A DNA stretch of 35,966 bases, from the NCBI GenBank assembly GCA_902560725.1, contig CACEMR010000013.1:1-35966 (forward strand), read 5' to 3'. Within the stretch, counting starts at the first letter, position 1. Each line of letters opens with the position of its first letter. Below the pieces are notes generated by a model. The model searched no databases. It was not told the DNA's origin and saw only the letters and a list, made by a program, of their open reading frames with translations. Positions 16,268 through 24,727 of the stretch are shown piece by piece. This DNA is from an uncultured Alphaproteobacteria bacterium. GTDB lineage: Bacteria; Pseudomonadota; Alphaproteobacteria; HIMB59; GCA-002718135. A program made the translations under genes and the position numbers.

Positions 16268-17323
16268 TTATACACAGGGATTAGGATCAGATAAGTGAAT
16301 ATTTTCTATCTCATTTAATATTTCTTTAGGAAGAGTTAAATTAATACTATCAATATTTTCTTTGAGTTGGTCCATGTTGGTTGCGCCAATTATATTACTT
16401 GTTACAAATGGTCTATCGTTTACAAAAGAATTAGCAAACTTAGAAGGGGGAATACCGTGTTTTTTTGCTATTTTAAAGTATGACTCAATTGCTATCTCTC
16501 CTCGTTTTGTGTGGTGACGATTAAAACGTCTAGGCCAAAGGGTATATCTAGCATTTTTTGGTTTTTTATTTCCTATATATTTTCCACTAAGCCTTCCTCC
16601 AGCCAATGGCGAGTAAGCAAGTAAACCACATTTTTCTCTTATGGATACTTCTGAGTTACCTATATCAAATACTCTATTTACTAAACTATATGCATTTTGA
16701 ATCGACATCATTCTTGGAAGTCCTTTTTTCATAGCAATTTCTAAAAATTTCATCATGCCCCAAGGTGTCTCATTCGATAAACCGACAAATCTAACTTTTC
16801 CAGCTTTAACAAAACGATTAAGATTATACAAAACCTCTTCAATTGCAGTCCAATCATTGTCTTTTGGATCATATTCAAAATCAAGAATACCAAATCTTGG
16901 AACTTTTCGCTCAGGCCAATGAAGTTGATAAAGATCAATATAGTCTGTTTTTAGTCTTTTAAGACTGCCATCTATTGCTGCTTCCATATTTTTTTTATCA
17001 AATCCCAAACTTTTGGATCCTTCTCTAATCCACTCTAGATCATCTTCAGACTTGGAAGCAATTTTTGAAGCTAGAACTACTTTATCTCTATTTTTTCTTT
17101 CTAGAAACCAATTTCCAATTATTTCCTCTGTTTTACCATATGTTTCTTTTCTTGGCATAATTGCATAAAGTTCAGCTGTATCAAAAAAATTCACTCCTCT
17201 ATCAAGGGCGTAATCCATTTGCTGGAAACCCTCTTCTTGAGTATTTTGCTCACCAAATGTCATAGTTCCTAAACAAATTACACTGACATCAATATCTGTA
17301 TTTCCTAATTTTCTATACTTCAT
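16268..17323 (-). CDS. Tas-like NAD(P)H-dependent aldo/keto reductase
   Basis: TIM-barrel oxidoreductase of the aldo/keto reductase superfamily, closest in pattern to E. coli Tas and Kv-beta-like enzymes. The 351-aa protein has the start MKYRKLGNTDIDVSVICLGT and the catalytic tetrad D48 and Y53 (FFDTAELY), K87 (LASKIA) and H135 (YQLHWPER). LAYSPLAGGRLSGKY and FVTSNIIGATN mark the C-terminal cofactor side. The substrate is unknown. It is convergent with the fructosamine-kinase gene and divergent from the Bax-inhibitor gene. A link to the neighbouring ketosamine kinase is possible but not shown. Confidence 0.9.
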   Translation of the reverse strand: MKYRKLGNTDIDVSVICLGTMTFGEQNTQEEGFQQMDYALDRGVNFFDTAELYAIMPRKETYGKTEEIIGNWFLERKNRDKVVLASKIASKSEDDLEWIREGSKSLGFDKKNMEAAIDGSLKRLKTDYIDLYQLHWPERKVPRFGILDFEYDPKDNDWTAIEEVLYNLNRFVKAGKVRFVGLSNETPWGMMKFLEIAMKKGLPRMMSIQNAYSLVNRVFDIGNSEVSIREKCGLLAYSPLAGGRLSGKYIGNKKPKNARYTLWPRRFNRHHTKRGEIAIESYFKIAKKHGIPPSKFANSFVNDRPFVTSNIIGATNMDQLKENIDSINLTLPKEILNEIENIHLSDPNPCV

Positions 17324-17342
17324 ACTATTTTTTCAAAATGCC

Positions 17343-17388
17343 TTGAAATTAACAGATTTATAGCGATATTAGTAATTAATAAAAGGAG
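17343..17388 (+). promoter_or_regulatory. Possible promoter and strong ribosome binding site of the BI-1 gene
   Basis: AAAAGGAG at 17381-17388 lies 5 nt before ATG 17394 and is a strong ribosome binding site that fixes the start. TTGAAA at 17343-17348 and GATATT at 17365-17370 are spaced 16 bp apart and could be -35 and -10 boxes, but the -10 match is weak in such AT-rich DNA. Confidence 0.4.
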
Positions 17389-17393
17389 AATTT

Positions 17394-18146
17394 ATGGCTT
17401 TAGACTTTAATCAAAAATCATTTACTAAAACAGTAGATCAAGCGTCAATTGATGAAGGATTGCGAGCTTATATGCTTAAAGTCTACAATTATATGACTAT
17501 TGGTTTGTTACTTACTGGTTTTATCGCATATTTTTTTGGTAAAGCATCAATTGTTACCAATGAAGTAGGACAAATTGTAGGAGTCACCCAAATTGGTGCG
17601 TTATTATTTGGTTCTCCCTTGAAATGGATTGTTATGCTGGCACCATTGGGTTTTGTTTTTTACCTAAGCGCTAGAATTAATAGAATGTCTGTATCTGCTG
17701 CTCAAATTACTTTTTGGCTGTTTGCTAGTATAATGGGATTATCTCTTGCATCAGTATTTATTGAATTTACTCAAACTTCAATTGCAAGAGTGTTTTTTAT
17801 CACTGCTGGAACATTTGGTGCAATGAGTTTGTATGGTTATACAACTAAAAGAGATCTAACAAAATTAGGTGGTTTTTTATTTATGGGCCTTATCGGCATT
17901 ATAATTGCAAGTGTTGTAAATATGTTTGTCGGATCAACTGCTTTACAATTTGCTATATCAGTTATTGGTGTTCTTGTTTTTGTAGGTTTAACTGCTTATG
18001 ACACTCAAAATATAAAAAATATGTACTACGGCGGAGATAGTGAAGATATTGGCTCAAAAAAAGCTTTGATGGGTGCATTAAAATTATATTTAGATTTCAT
18101 AAACTTGTTTATACTTTTACTTCAGCTATTCGGTCAAAGAAGATAA
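17394..18146 (+). CDS. Bax inhibitor-1 family membrane protein (YbhL/YccA type)
   Basis: Seven-helix inner-membrane protein of the BI-1/TMBIM family, linked in bacteria to pH-sensitive calcium leak or to control of FtsH. The 250-aa protein has a hydrophilic N-terminus (about residues 1-28), then hydrophobic segments near 30-48, 64-85, 97-118, 125-143, 152-175, 181-202 and 222-245. GLTAYDTQNIKNMYYG, with its conserved aspartate, is the clearest family signature. It has its own ribosome binding site and ends at a strong terminator, so it is probably a single-gene transcript. Confidence 0.92.
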   Translation: MALDFNQKSFTKTVDQASIDEGLRAYMLKVYNYMTIGLLLTGFIAYFFGKASIVTNEVGQIVGVTQIGALLFGSPLKWIVMLAPLGFVFYLSARINRMSVSAAQITFWLFASIMGLSLASVFIEFTQTSIARVFFITAGTFGAMSLYGYTTKRDLTKLGGFLFMGLIGIIIASVVNMFVGSTALQFAISVIGVLVFVGLTAYDTQNIKNMYYGGDSEDIGSKKALMGALKLYLDFINLFILLLQLFGQRR

Positions 18147-18176
18147 TAAAAACTAATATTATTTTACTTTTATTAT

Positions 18177-18211
18177 ACCCAGTCTGTTTTATTGATAGAC
18201 TGGGTTTTTTT
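18177..18211 (+). terminator. Rho-independent terminator after the BI-1 gene
   Basis: A 9-bp perfect stem (ACCCAGTCT at 18177-18185, AGACTGGGT at 18197-18205) with an 11-nt loop runs into seven T residues (18205-18211). It ends the BI-1 transcript. The ATG of the next gene lies only 2 bp further on, at 18214. Confidence 0.88.
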
Positions 18212-18213
18212 AT

Positions 18214-19998
18214 ATGACAAATTTAAATAATAAAATATCAAAAATTTTAATTGAATTTAATACAGAAAATCAAAATACTGCATTCAATAAAATGCAAAAA
18301 ATTTATGAAATAAAACCATATGATATTGAAATAAATAAAATATATGGGAAAATGGCAGTTAAATTAAATGAAAAAAATATAGCAACACAATCCTTTAAGT
18401 ATATCTTATCAAAAATACCAAATGATAAAGAAATTTTAAAAATTTATTATCAATTGCTTATTACATTAAACAAATTTGATGAGGCTTTAAATTATATTGA
18501 TAAACTGCTCAAAATTGAAAAAGACAATTTTAAAGCTATTAAAGATAAGGCTTTTGTTTTCTATAATTTAAAAAAATTTAAGTCAGCAAGAAAATATATT
18601 GATTTAGCTATAGAGATTGACTCGGAAGATTATTTTGCACAAAATATAAAAGGATTAATACATCTTAAAGAAAATAATTTTAAAGATGCAATACCTTATT
18701 TTAAAAAAGCAATTAAACTAAATAAATATTATTTAGATAGCTACAACAATCTTGGTGTTTGTTTTTTTGAGTTAGATAATATTTTATTAGCTTTTAGTTG
18801 TTTTAAAAAAGCATATAGAATTAATCAAAAAAACCCTTTAACTTTGAATAACTTAGGGAATGTTTTAAGCCTGATCTACAAAAATGAATTAGCTCTAATC
18901 TATTATAAAAAAGCATTATCAATTAATCCTAATTATGGAGAATTATTAACTAATTTATCTATGTGTTATATGAAAATGAATGATGTAAAAAATGCAAATC
19001 TTTATTTTAAAAAATCTATCGCTATGAATTCAAATGACAGTGAATTAAAATATGCATACTCAACTTTTCAACTTAATATTGGCAATTTAGATTTAGGTTG
19101 GATGTATTATGACTCACGCTTTTATAAACGAAAGAACCATAAGAGTATAAAAAACTTCAATTTAGTTAAAAATAAATTAGCAAATACAGAAAGTATTGAT
19201 TTTAAAAAAAATACTTTGATTCTAAGAGAGCAGGGACTTGGTGATGAAATTGTATTTAGTTCAATTTACCCAGATATTATTAAAAATTTTAATAGTGTGA
19301 AAATAGAATCAGATAAAAGGTTAATAAACATTTTTAAAAACTCATTTAATAAAGATATTTTTTACCCTGAAGGTTTATTTTCATGGAATGAAAAAAAATT
19401 AAATGAATTTGATCAAATTTTTTATATTGGCAGTCTAGCAAAATTTTTTAGAAAAAGTGAAGCTGAGATACCAGGATTGCCTTATCTTATTGCTAATAAA
19501 GAAAAAATAAAATCCATTAATGGCAAACTTGAACAATCAAACAAAATACTCAGGGTTGGAATTTCGTGGAAAAGTAAAGATAATATTTTAGGAAATTTAA
19601 AATCATTGTCTATTAGTGACTTTATTCCTCTCTTTAAGAAAAATAGATCAATTATTAATTTACAATATGGGGACATAAGAAAAGATTTAGATAAAATAAA
19701 ATTTTATAAAAAAAATATTATTTTATTAAAAGATGTAGATATATTTAATGATCTTGATTCATGTATTGCATTGTTAAAAAATTTAAATTTTTTTATTACA
19801 ACTGATAACTCTACTGCCCACATGGCAGGTGCTTTAGGAGTAAAAACAATACTTTTACGCCCAGCAAAGTCTTCTGCACATTTTTATTGGAAACCTAAAG
19901 ATGGATTCTCAATTTGGTATAAAAGTGTTAAAGTCATTGATATTAAAGAATCAGTATCAAAGGTAATAAATGCAATTGATAAAATTATTTCAAAATAA
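18214..19998 (+). CDS. TPR protein with C-terminal glycosyltransferase-9-like domain, copy 1
   Basis: A 594-aa protein with tetratricopeptide repeats across about residues 20-290 (for example AIPYFKKAIKLNKYYLDSYN) and the linker GNLDLGWMYYDSRF. A GT-B-like C-terminal domain follows. That domain has LILREQGLGDEIVFSS (R338 to E345) and DNSTAHMAGALGVKTILL (D531, H536), as in GT9-like glycosyltransferases fused to TPRs. It may glycosylate proteins or surface glycans; donor and acceptor are unknown. A same-length paralogue follows 2 bp later. Its ATG is 2 bp downstream of a strong terminator with no room for a normal ribosome binding site; the next in-frame ATG is at residue 27. Confidence 0.78.
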   Translation: MTNLNNKISKILIEFNTENQNTAFNKMQKIYEIKPYDIEINKIYGKMAVKLNEKNIATQSFKYILSKIPNDKEILKIYYQLLITLNKFDEALNYIDKLLKIEKDNFKAIKDKAFVFYNLKKFKSARKYIDLAIEIDSEDYFAQNIKGLIHLKENNFKDAIPYFKKAIKLNKYYLDSYNNLGVCFFELDNILLAFSCFKKAYRINQKNPLTLNNLGNVLSLIYKNELALIYYKKALSINPNYGELLTNLSMCYMKMNDVKNANLYFKKSIAMNSNDSELKYAYSTFQLNIGNLDLGWMYYDSRFYKRKNHKSIKNFNLVKNKLANTESIDFKKNTLILREQGLGDEIVFSSIYPDIIKNFNSVKIESDKRLINIFKNSFNKDIFYPEGLFSWNEKKLNEFDQIFYIGSLAKFFRKSEAEIPGLPYLIANKEKIKSINGKLEQSNKILRVGISWKSKDNILGNLKSLSISDFIPLFKKNRSIINLQYGDIRKDLDKIKFYKKNIILLKDVDIFNDLDSCIALLKNLNFFITTDNSTAHMAGALGVKTILLRPAKSSAHFYWKPKDGFSIWYKSVKVIDIKESVSKVINAIDKIISK

Positions 19999-20000
19999 AA

Positions 20001-21788
20001 ATGAATAGTGAAGAAATAAATTCAATTCTTAAACAATTTTATGAAGGTGATAAAAATATTGCATATACAAAGTTAAAAAAAATTTTTAATGAAAATAAAA
20101 ATAATACAAAATTAAGATTCAATTTAGCTGTGATTCAACAATCATTAAATTTAAACAATGAAGCAAGATCTAATTATAAGTTTTTAATTAATTCTGAGCA
20201 AGATATCAAATCAATGTTTAATTTATACTTAATTGAAGTAAAGGAAGAAAGATATTTAGATGCTTTAAATTTAATAAATAAAATTATCGATAAAAATAAT
20301 GATCATGAAAATATTTTCGAAGATAAAGCTTTTATTTTATATAAATTAAAGAGATATTCTGAGTCAATTGCAATTTGTAAAGAAAAACTGGAAATAAAAA
20401 AAGACAACATTAATTTTTTAAATATTTTAGGGCTAAATTATTTTGCTAATAAGGACAATAAGAGATCAAAAGAAATATTCAATAAGGCTCTATTAATAGA
20501 TAAAAACAATATTTCAGTTTTAAATTCAATAGGGAGAATATATCATGAAGAAAGAAACTCAAAAAAAGCTGAGGAATATTTATTAAAAGCCTATAATTTG
20601 AAACAAGACTCGTATGAAATAGTTAATAATTTAGCTGGTTTCTATAGAGAAGAGAGTGATTACTTAAAGGCAGTAGACTACTATAATAAAGCACTTAAAA
20701 TAAACCCAGATAATCCATCTATTATTAACAATTTAGCAAAAACTTATTTTGATATAGGAGATTTAGATTTAGCAGAAAATTATAGTTTAAAGGCTTTAAA
20801 GTTAAATGAAAATGATGGAAATATTAAAAAAATATTATCATTTATTTATTTAAAAAAACAAAATTATAAACTTGGTTGGTCATATTTTGATGGCAGATTA
20901 AACTTAACTGACTTCGTTGAGAAAAATACTACTATCAATAAATTAAGAAAAAAACTTTATACCAAAAATAATATTGATGTTAATTCCAAAATATTGATTT
21001 TAAGAGAACAGGGGGTTGGAGACGAAATTCTTTATGGAACAATCTATAAAGATACACTTAAAAATTTACCAAATGCTAAAATAGAATGTGATAAAAGATT
21101 AATAGATTTGTTTAAAAATTCATTTACAAAATATAAAAATAGTTTTGTTGAACTTGGCTCCATATCAAATAATGATAATAAGTTGAAAAGTTTTGATAAT
21201 GTTTTGTATGCAGGAAGTTTGGGAAAATTCTTTAGAAGAAAAAAAGAGGATTTTAAATGTGACAATTATTTAATTGCTAATGAAAACAAAATAGAAAAAT
21301 ATAGATTATACCTTAAGCAATTTAATAAAAAAATTAATATTGGCATATCGTGGAGAAGTTTTAAGAATAGATATTCTAATGAAAAATCTTTATCACTCTA
21401 TGATTTTGATAAAGTTTTGAACTCTAAAGATTGCAATTTTTTTAACCTACAGTATGGTGATGTCGATTCAGAAATATTAGAATTTACAAAAAAAAATAAT
21501 ATCGAAATAATTACAAACAAAGAAATAGATTTATTTAATGACTTAGATAGCTTGGCGGCATTTTTAAAAAATATTGATCTTTTTATCACTGTTAGTAATA
21601 GCACAGCACATTTATCAGGCGCTTTAGGAACAAATACTATATTAATCAAGCCATCAAATCATGCATTATTCCATTATTGGAATCAACCAACAAATAAAAC
21701 CCCTTGGTATAAATCAGTAAAAATAATTGATAAAGATGAATTGAAAAATATTAATATAGCAAAAGAATATGTTAATTTTGATAATTAA
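20001..21788 (+). CDS. TPR protein with C-terminal glycosyltransferase-9-like domain, copy 2
   Basis: A 595-aa paralogue of the preceding gene, starting 2 bp after its stop. TPRs cover about residues 10-285 (for example AVDYYNKALKINPDNPSIIN), followed by the linker KLGWSYFDGRL. The C-terminal domain holds LILREQGVGDEILYGT (R335 to E342) and SNSTAHLSGALGTNTILI (S532, H537). Equal length, equal domain order and matching motifs point to tandem duplication, while the TPR sequences have diverged strongly. The aspartate before NSTAH in copy 1 is serine here. Co-transcription with copy 1 is very likely. The end overlaps the convergent glycosyltransferase gene by 17 bp. Confidence 0.78.
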   Translation: MNSEEINSILKQFYEGDKNIAYTKLKKIFNENKNNTKLRFNLAVIQQSLNLNNEARSNYKFLINSEQDIKSMFNLYLIEVKEERYLDALNLINKIIDKNNDHENIFEDKAFILYKLKRYSESIAICKEKLEIKKDNINFLNILGLNYFANKDNKRSKEIFNKALLIDKNNISVLNSIGRIYHEERNSKKAEEYLLKAYNLKQDSYEIVNNLAGFYREESDYLKAVDYYNKALKINPDNPSIINNLAKTYFDIGDLDLAENYSLKALKLNENDGNIKKILSFIYLKKQNYKLGWSYFDGRLNLTDFVEKNTTINKLRKKLYTKNNIDVNSKILILREQGVGDEILYGTIYKDTLKNLPNAKIECDKRLIDLFKNSFTKYKNSFVELGSISNNDNKLKSFDNVLYAGSLGKFFRRKKEDFKCDNYLIANENKIEKYRLYLKQFNKKINIGISWRSFKNRYSNEKSLSLYDFDKVLNSKDCNFFNLQYGDVDSEILEFTKKNNIEIITNKEIDLFNDLDSLAAFLKNIDLFITVSNSTAHLSGALGTNTILIKPSNHALFHYWNQPTNKTPWYKSVKIIDKDELKNINIAKEYVNFDN

Positions 21789-22473
21789 ATTTTTTGCTTA
21801 AGTATTCATCTCTTTCATTAATCCATTCTTTAGCATATTCAACATCTTGCCATTCTGAAAACCAAGGCCCGCCTCTAGTATAATGAACAGCGAAAGGCTT
21901 ATTGTGATTATGGTTTGATGTCCAGCCTTCTAACCAATTCCATCTCTCATCTAATTTTCCGATTTCTTCATTTTTACACCATTTAAATTGATGCAAGTAC
22001 GCCCCATTTTCACTATTAACAGTTTCAACAGTAAGATTTTTAGTACTTGGATGTGAACAATTAAAAAGAATAAAACTAGACCAATTTTTCCTAGGATAAA
22101 TGGTTTGTTTTTGACCATCCATTTTGTGTTTTTCTTTTGGTGTGTAATCGTGTTGAACACAATAAACAGCTTTTGAATCATCTAAGTTTTTTATTAAATT
22201 ATTTACATCATCTAAAAAAATAAAATCACAATCACAAAAAACGGCCCAACCAGTATAGTTCATTAACTTAGGAACTAAAAATCTTGAATAAGTAAACTGT
22301 GTAGAAGCAAGTGGGTCTACTGTTCTTGTATATAATTTTTTTGCTATAAGTTCATCTAATTTTAAAGAAAATACTTTTACTGTAGTTGATGCTCTTTTTA
22401 ATAATGAATATTTGCATATTCTATATGCAATATCCTCCTTAGGATCATAACCAATAAAAAAATTTATACTCAT
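21772..22473 (-). CDS. Putative GT8-like glycosyltransferase
   Basis: A 233-aa cytosolic protein with GT-A glycosyltransferase features. It has an N-terminal FFIGYDPKEDIAYRIC, an STQFTYSRFLVPKL segment, the DxD-type motif FCDCDFIFLDDV (D81, D83), WSSFILFNCSHP and a late HYTRGGPWF histidine that could help bind metal. These resemble GT8-like proteins found singly in marine bacteria and phages; the family number is an inference. It converges on the second TPR-glycosyltransferase, and hemY ends directly upstream of its start, so it may ride on the mic60-hemY transcript. The substrate is unknown. Confidence 0.68.
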   Translation of the reverse strand: MSINFFIGYDPKEDIAYRICKYSLLKRASTTVKVFSLKLDELIAKKLYTRTVDPLASTQFTYSRFLVPKLMNYTGWAVFCDCDFIFLDDVNNLIKNLDDSKAVYCVQHDYTPKEKHKMDGQKQTIYPRKNWSSFILFNCSHPSTKNLTVETVNSENGAYLHQFKWCKNEEIGKLDERWNWLEGWTSNHNHNKPFAVHYTRGGPWFSEWQDVEYAKEWINERDEYLSKKFNYQN

Positions 22474-23775
22474 TTAAATAATATTTTTACTTATCATTTT
22501 TGGATTAGATAAAACAAGTGAATTAAAATAGCCTGAATCAGATAAACTATTCCACTCATATTGAGATTGATTGGTATTTTCACAAATCCACACATTTTCA
22601 ACAAGTGAATTTTCTGATCTCAATAACCAAGAATCACTTTTTTGTTTATCATTATTTTCTCCAAGTTCAATATCAGACATAAATAAACATATCTCTCTTG
22701 TTGGGTTTGTACCAATTAATCCAGTAATATTTTCTCTTGCTATATTCCAGTTTTTATTTTGTATAGCAAAAAATATTAATAATTTTTTAGACTCTTCAAA
22801 ATCACTATTACTTTTTATAATTTGATTAATAAAAACAAGATCATCTATTTTATTTTTAATTATTATTTGAGTTATTATTGATCTTAATAAAGAATTTGGA
22901 TTTGTGTACCAATATTTTTTTATTAATTTTTTTAATTTGCTTATGTTATTTAAGCTGGAAACAACTTCTAAATGTAATTTTATAAAGGGAGGAAAGTTTT
23001 TTTTCAAATCAAGAGCTTTAGTTATATTTTTATTGGCATCATTAAGATTGCTTTCTAATTTTATTTTTGCAATTTCGTAAAATCCAATAGCTTTGTTTTC
23101 TTGGTAAATATCTTTATCAATTATTTTTTTTGCATATGCTTTATCGGTTATTGTAATTAACTGATTCCAGTTTTTAGTTTTAGCAACAATATTAATTAAT
23201 GTTTCATATAATTTTTCAATAGAAGGATTAAGATTAAAAAGTTTTTCTCCATATAAAAAAGCATGATGGTAGTCTTGATTTTTTAAGTTCTGCTCCATCA
23301 AACCTCTATAACCTAATGATTCAGTTTTTTTAGATTTTATCATTGTTTCATATACCTGAGATAACTCATCATACTTTCTCTCTATTTTATAAACTTCAGA
23401 TTTAAGCAGTAGTGATAATGAAGGATCGTTTTTTAAATATGAATTCATTTTTTTATGAGATTTTATTGCATTACGATTGTCTTTATTTGCAATTGCTATC
23501 ATGGCCTCTACAAAATGAAAGTAACCTCTTTCTAATTTTTTATATTTATTGTTAAGAAAATATTTCTTAACTGAAAATCTAGATCTAAAAAATACATAAA
23601 TTAATAAGTAGAATAGAAATAAAAATACAAGAAACACTCCAGCAAAAATATTTGACACAAAAGAATATTTATAATTCCCTATATCCAAAGATATAATAAA
23701 TGGATTAGAAAAAATAAAAGTAAGAATAGTTAATAGTAAAATTAATTGTATAACAAAAATTATAAGCCTATACAT
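22474..23775 (-). CDS. hemY: HemY family membrane-anchored TPR protein
   Basis: Inner-membrane protein with two N-terminal helices (about residues 4-24 and 42-64) of the HemY_N type, followed by TPR-like helices to about residue 370. The 433-aa length fits. HemY sits in heme-synthesis operons but is not a known enzyme; the name must not be confused with the protoporphyrinogen oxidase of Bacillus. In many alphaproteobacteria the tail carries a four-cysteine segment (WxCxxC...W...CxxCG.F). Here the tail VWICENTNQSQYEWNSLSDS and following GYF keeps one cysteine only. It overlaps the upstream mic60-like gene by one base (TAATG). Confidence 0.8.
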   Translation of the reverse strand: MYRLIIFVIQLILLLTILTFIFSNPFIISLDIGNYKYSFVSNIFAGVFLVFLFLFYLLIYVFFRSRFSVKKYFLNNKYKKLERGYFHFVEAMIAIANKDNRNAIKSHKKMNSYLKNDPSLSLLLKSEVYKIERKYDELSQVYETMIKSKKTESLGYRGLMEQNLKNQDYHHAFLYGEKLFNLNPSIEKLYETLINIVAKTKNWNQLITITDKAYAKKIIDKDIYQENKAIGFYEIAKIKLESNLNDANKNITKALDLKKNFPPFIKLHLEVVSSLNNISKLKKLIKKYWYTNPNSLLRSIITQIIIKNKIDDLVFINQIIKSNSDFEESKKLLIFFAIQNKNWNIARENITGLIGTNPTREICLFMSDIELGENNDKQKSDSWLLRSENSLVENVWICENTNQSQYEWNSLSDSGYFNSLVLSNPKMISKNII

Positions 23776-24665
23776 TATTTTAAACTAAGCAATTCTTTTT
23801 TAAAAATTAAATATTTATTTATTTCTAAATAAGTTTCTTCAAAAATATTTTCATAATTGTCTACATTCTTGAGATTAACTAAAACATTTTCAATATTTTT
23901 ATTTTCAAGATGTAGTTTTGTTTCTTTAATTTTTAAAATTAAGTCATTACTTATTTTATTTTCTGAGGTGGGAGAAATTTCTAAGTAAGGTAAAATAATT
24001 TTACTAAATAAAGATTCTGGATTTGTATTAATAATTTTTTTTAGATATGAGTTTACTTCCTCATTAAATTTTATTTTAAGATATTCATGACCTTTGTAAG
24101 GTTTGGTTGATAAAATTGCAATTTTTTCAATATAGGTTGATTTATCACTATTTATTATTTTTTTTAAATAATTAAGTTCTTGATCAAACATTAAATTGTT
24201 TTCATATTTAATTAATATTAAATCTATAATTTCATTCTTATTACTATCTATTAAATCCAATTGTTCTTTGTTTTTAGTCAAAGATGTATTAGTTTGATTT
24301 TTTTTTAAATCTTTAATTTCATTAGACAATAAATCAAAATTATTATTTAATAACTCAATACTTTTGTTCAAGCTTGAGGCGTTATTATCTTTATTTTGTT
24401 TTGATAATAAATCTATATTATTTTTAATTTCAGATAATATTGATTCATTTTGTTTTATTTCAACTACAATTTTTTCAATTAACTGTGAATTTTTTTCAAT
24501 ATCTTTTTTAATTTCTTGTTCAAAGTTATATTGACTTGTAGAAATTATGTTTTCATTTTTATAGTTAATATAAAGAATATATAATACTCCAATAAGACAA
24601 ATTAAAAGAATAAAGCTAAGGGATAACTTAGAGATTATATAAAAATTATCTAATATTTTTTTCAT
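23775..24665 (-). CDS. Mic60/mitofilin-like membrane protein (divergent)
   Basis: A 296-aa protein with one N-terminal helix (about residues 12-33), then a long coiled-coil rich in K, E, N and L (about residues 45-150) and a helical C-terminal part. This architecture, together with one-base overlap with hemY, matches the alphaproteobacterial Mic60 (mitofilin) gene, which lies next to hemY in the heme operon and shapes intracytoplasmic or cristae-like membranes. Sequence similarity cannot be judged by eye, and the C-terminal mitofilin signature looks degenerate. The usual hemC and hemD neighbours are absent. It is divergent from tsaD. Confidence 0.58.
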   Translation of the reverse strand: MKKILDNFYIISKLSLSFILLICLIGVLYILYINYKNENIISTSQYNFEQEIKKDIEKNSQLIEKIVVEIKQNESILSEIKNNIDLLSKQNKDNNASSLNKSIELLNNNFDLLSNEIKDLKKNQTNTSLTKNKEQLDLIDSNKNEIIDLILIKYENNLMFDQELNYLKKIINSDKSTYIEKIAILSTKPYKGHEYLKIKFNEEVNSYLKKIINTNPESLFSKIILPYLEISPTSENKISNDLILKIKETKLHLENKNIENVLVNLKNVDNYENIFEETYLEINKYLIFKKELLSLK

Positions 24666-24727
24666 TTCTTTTTTTTAACATTATTAGATTGTTGTTTCAC
24701 AGAAGAAAATATTGTACGGGAAATAAT

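Noticed and set aside
22474-23775. HemY read as protoporphyrinogen oxidase
   Set aside because: The protein has two membrane helices and TPR-like helices, not an FAD-binding Rossmann fold, so it is the proteobacterial HemY, not the Bacillus enzyme.
24689-24727. TTG-initiated N-terminal extension of tsaD
   Set aside because: The 13 extra residues are not conserved in TsaD, while ATG 24728 has a ribosome binding site and gives the standard start.
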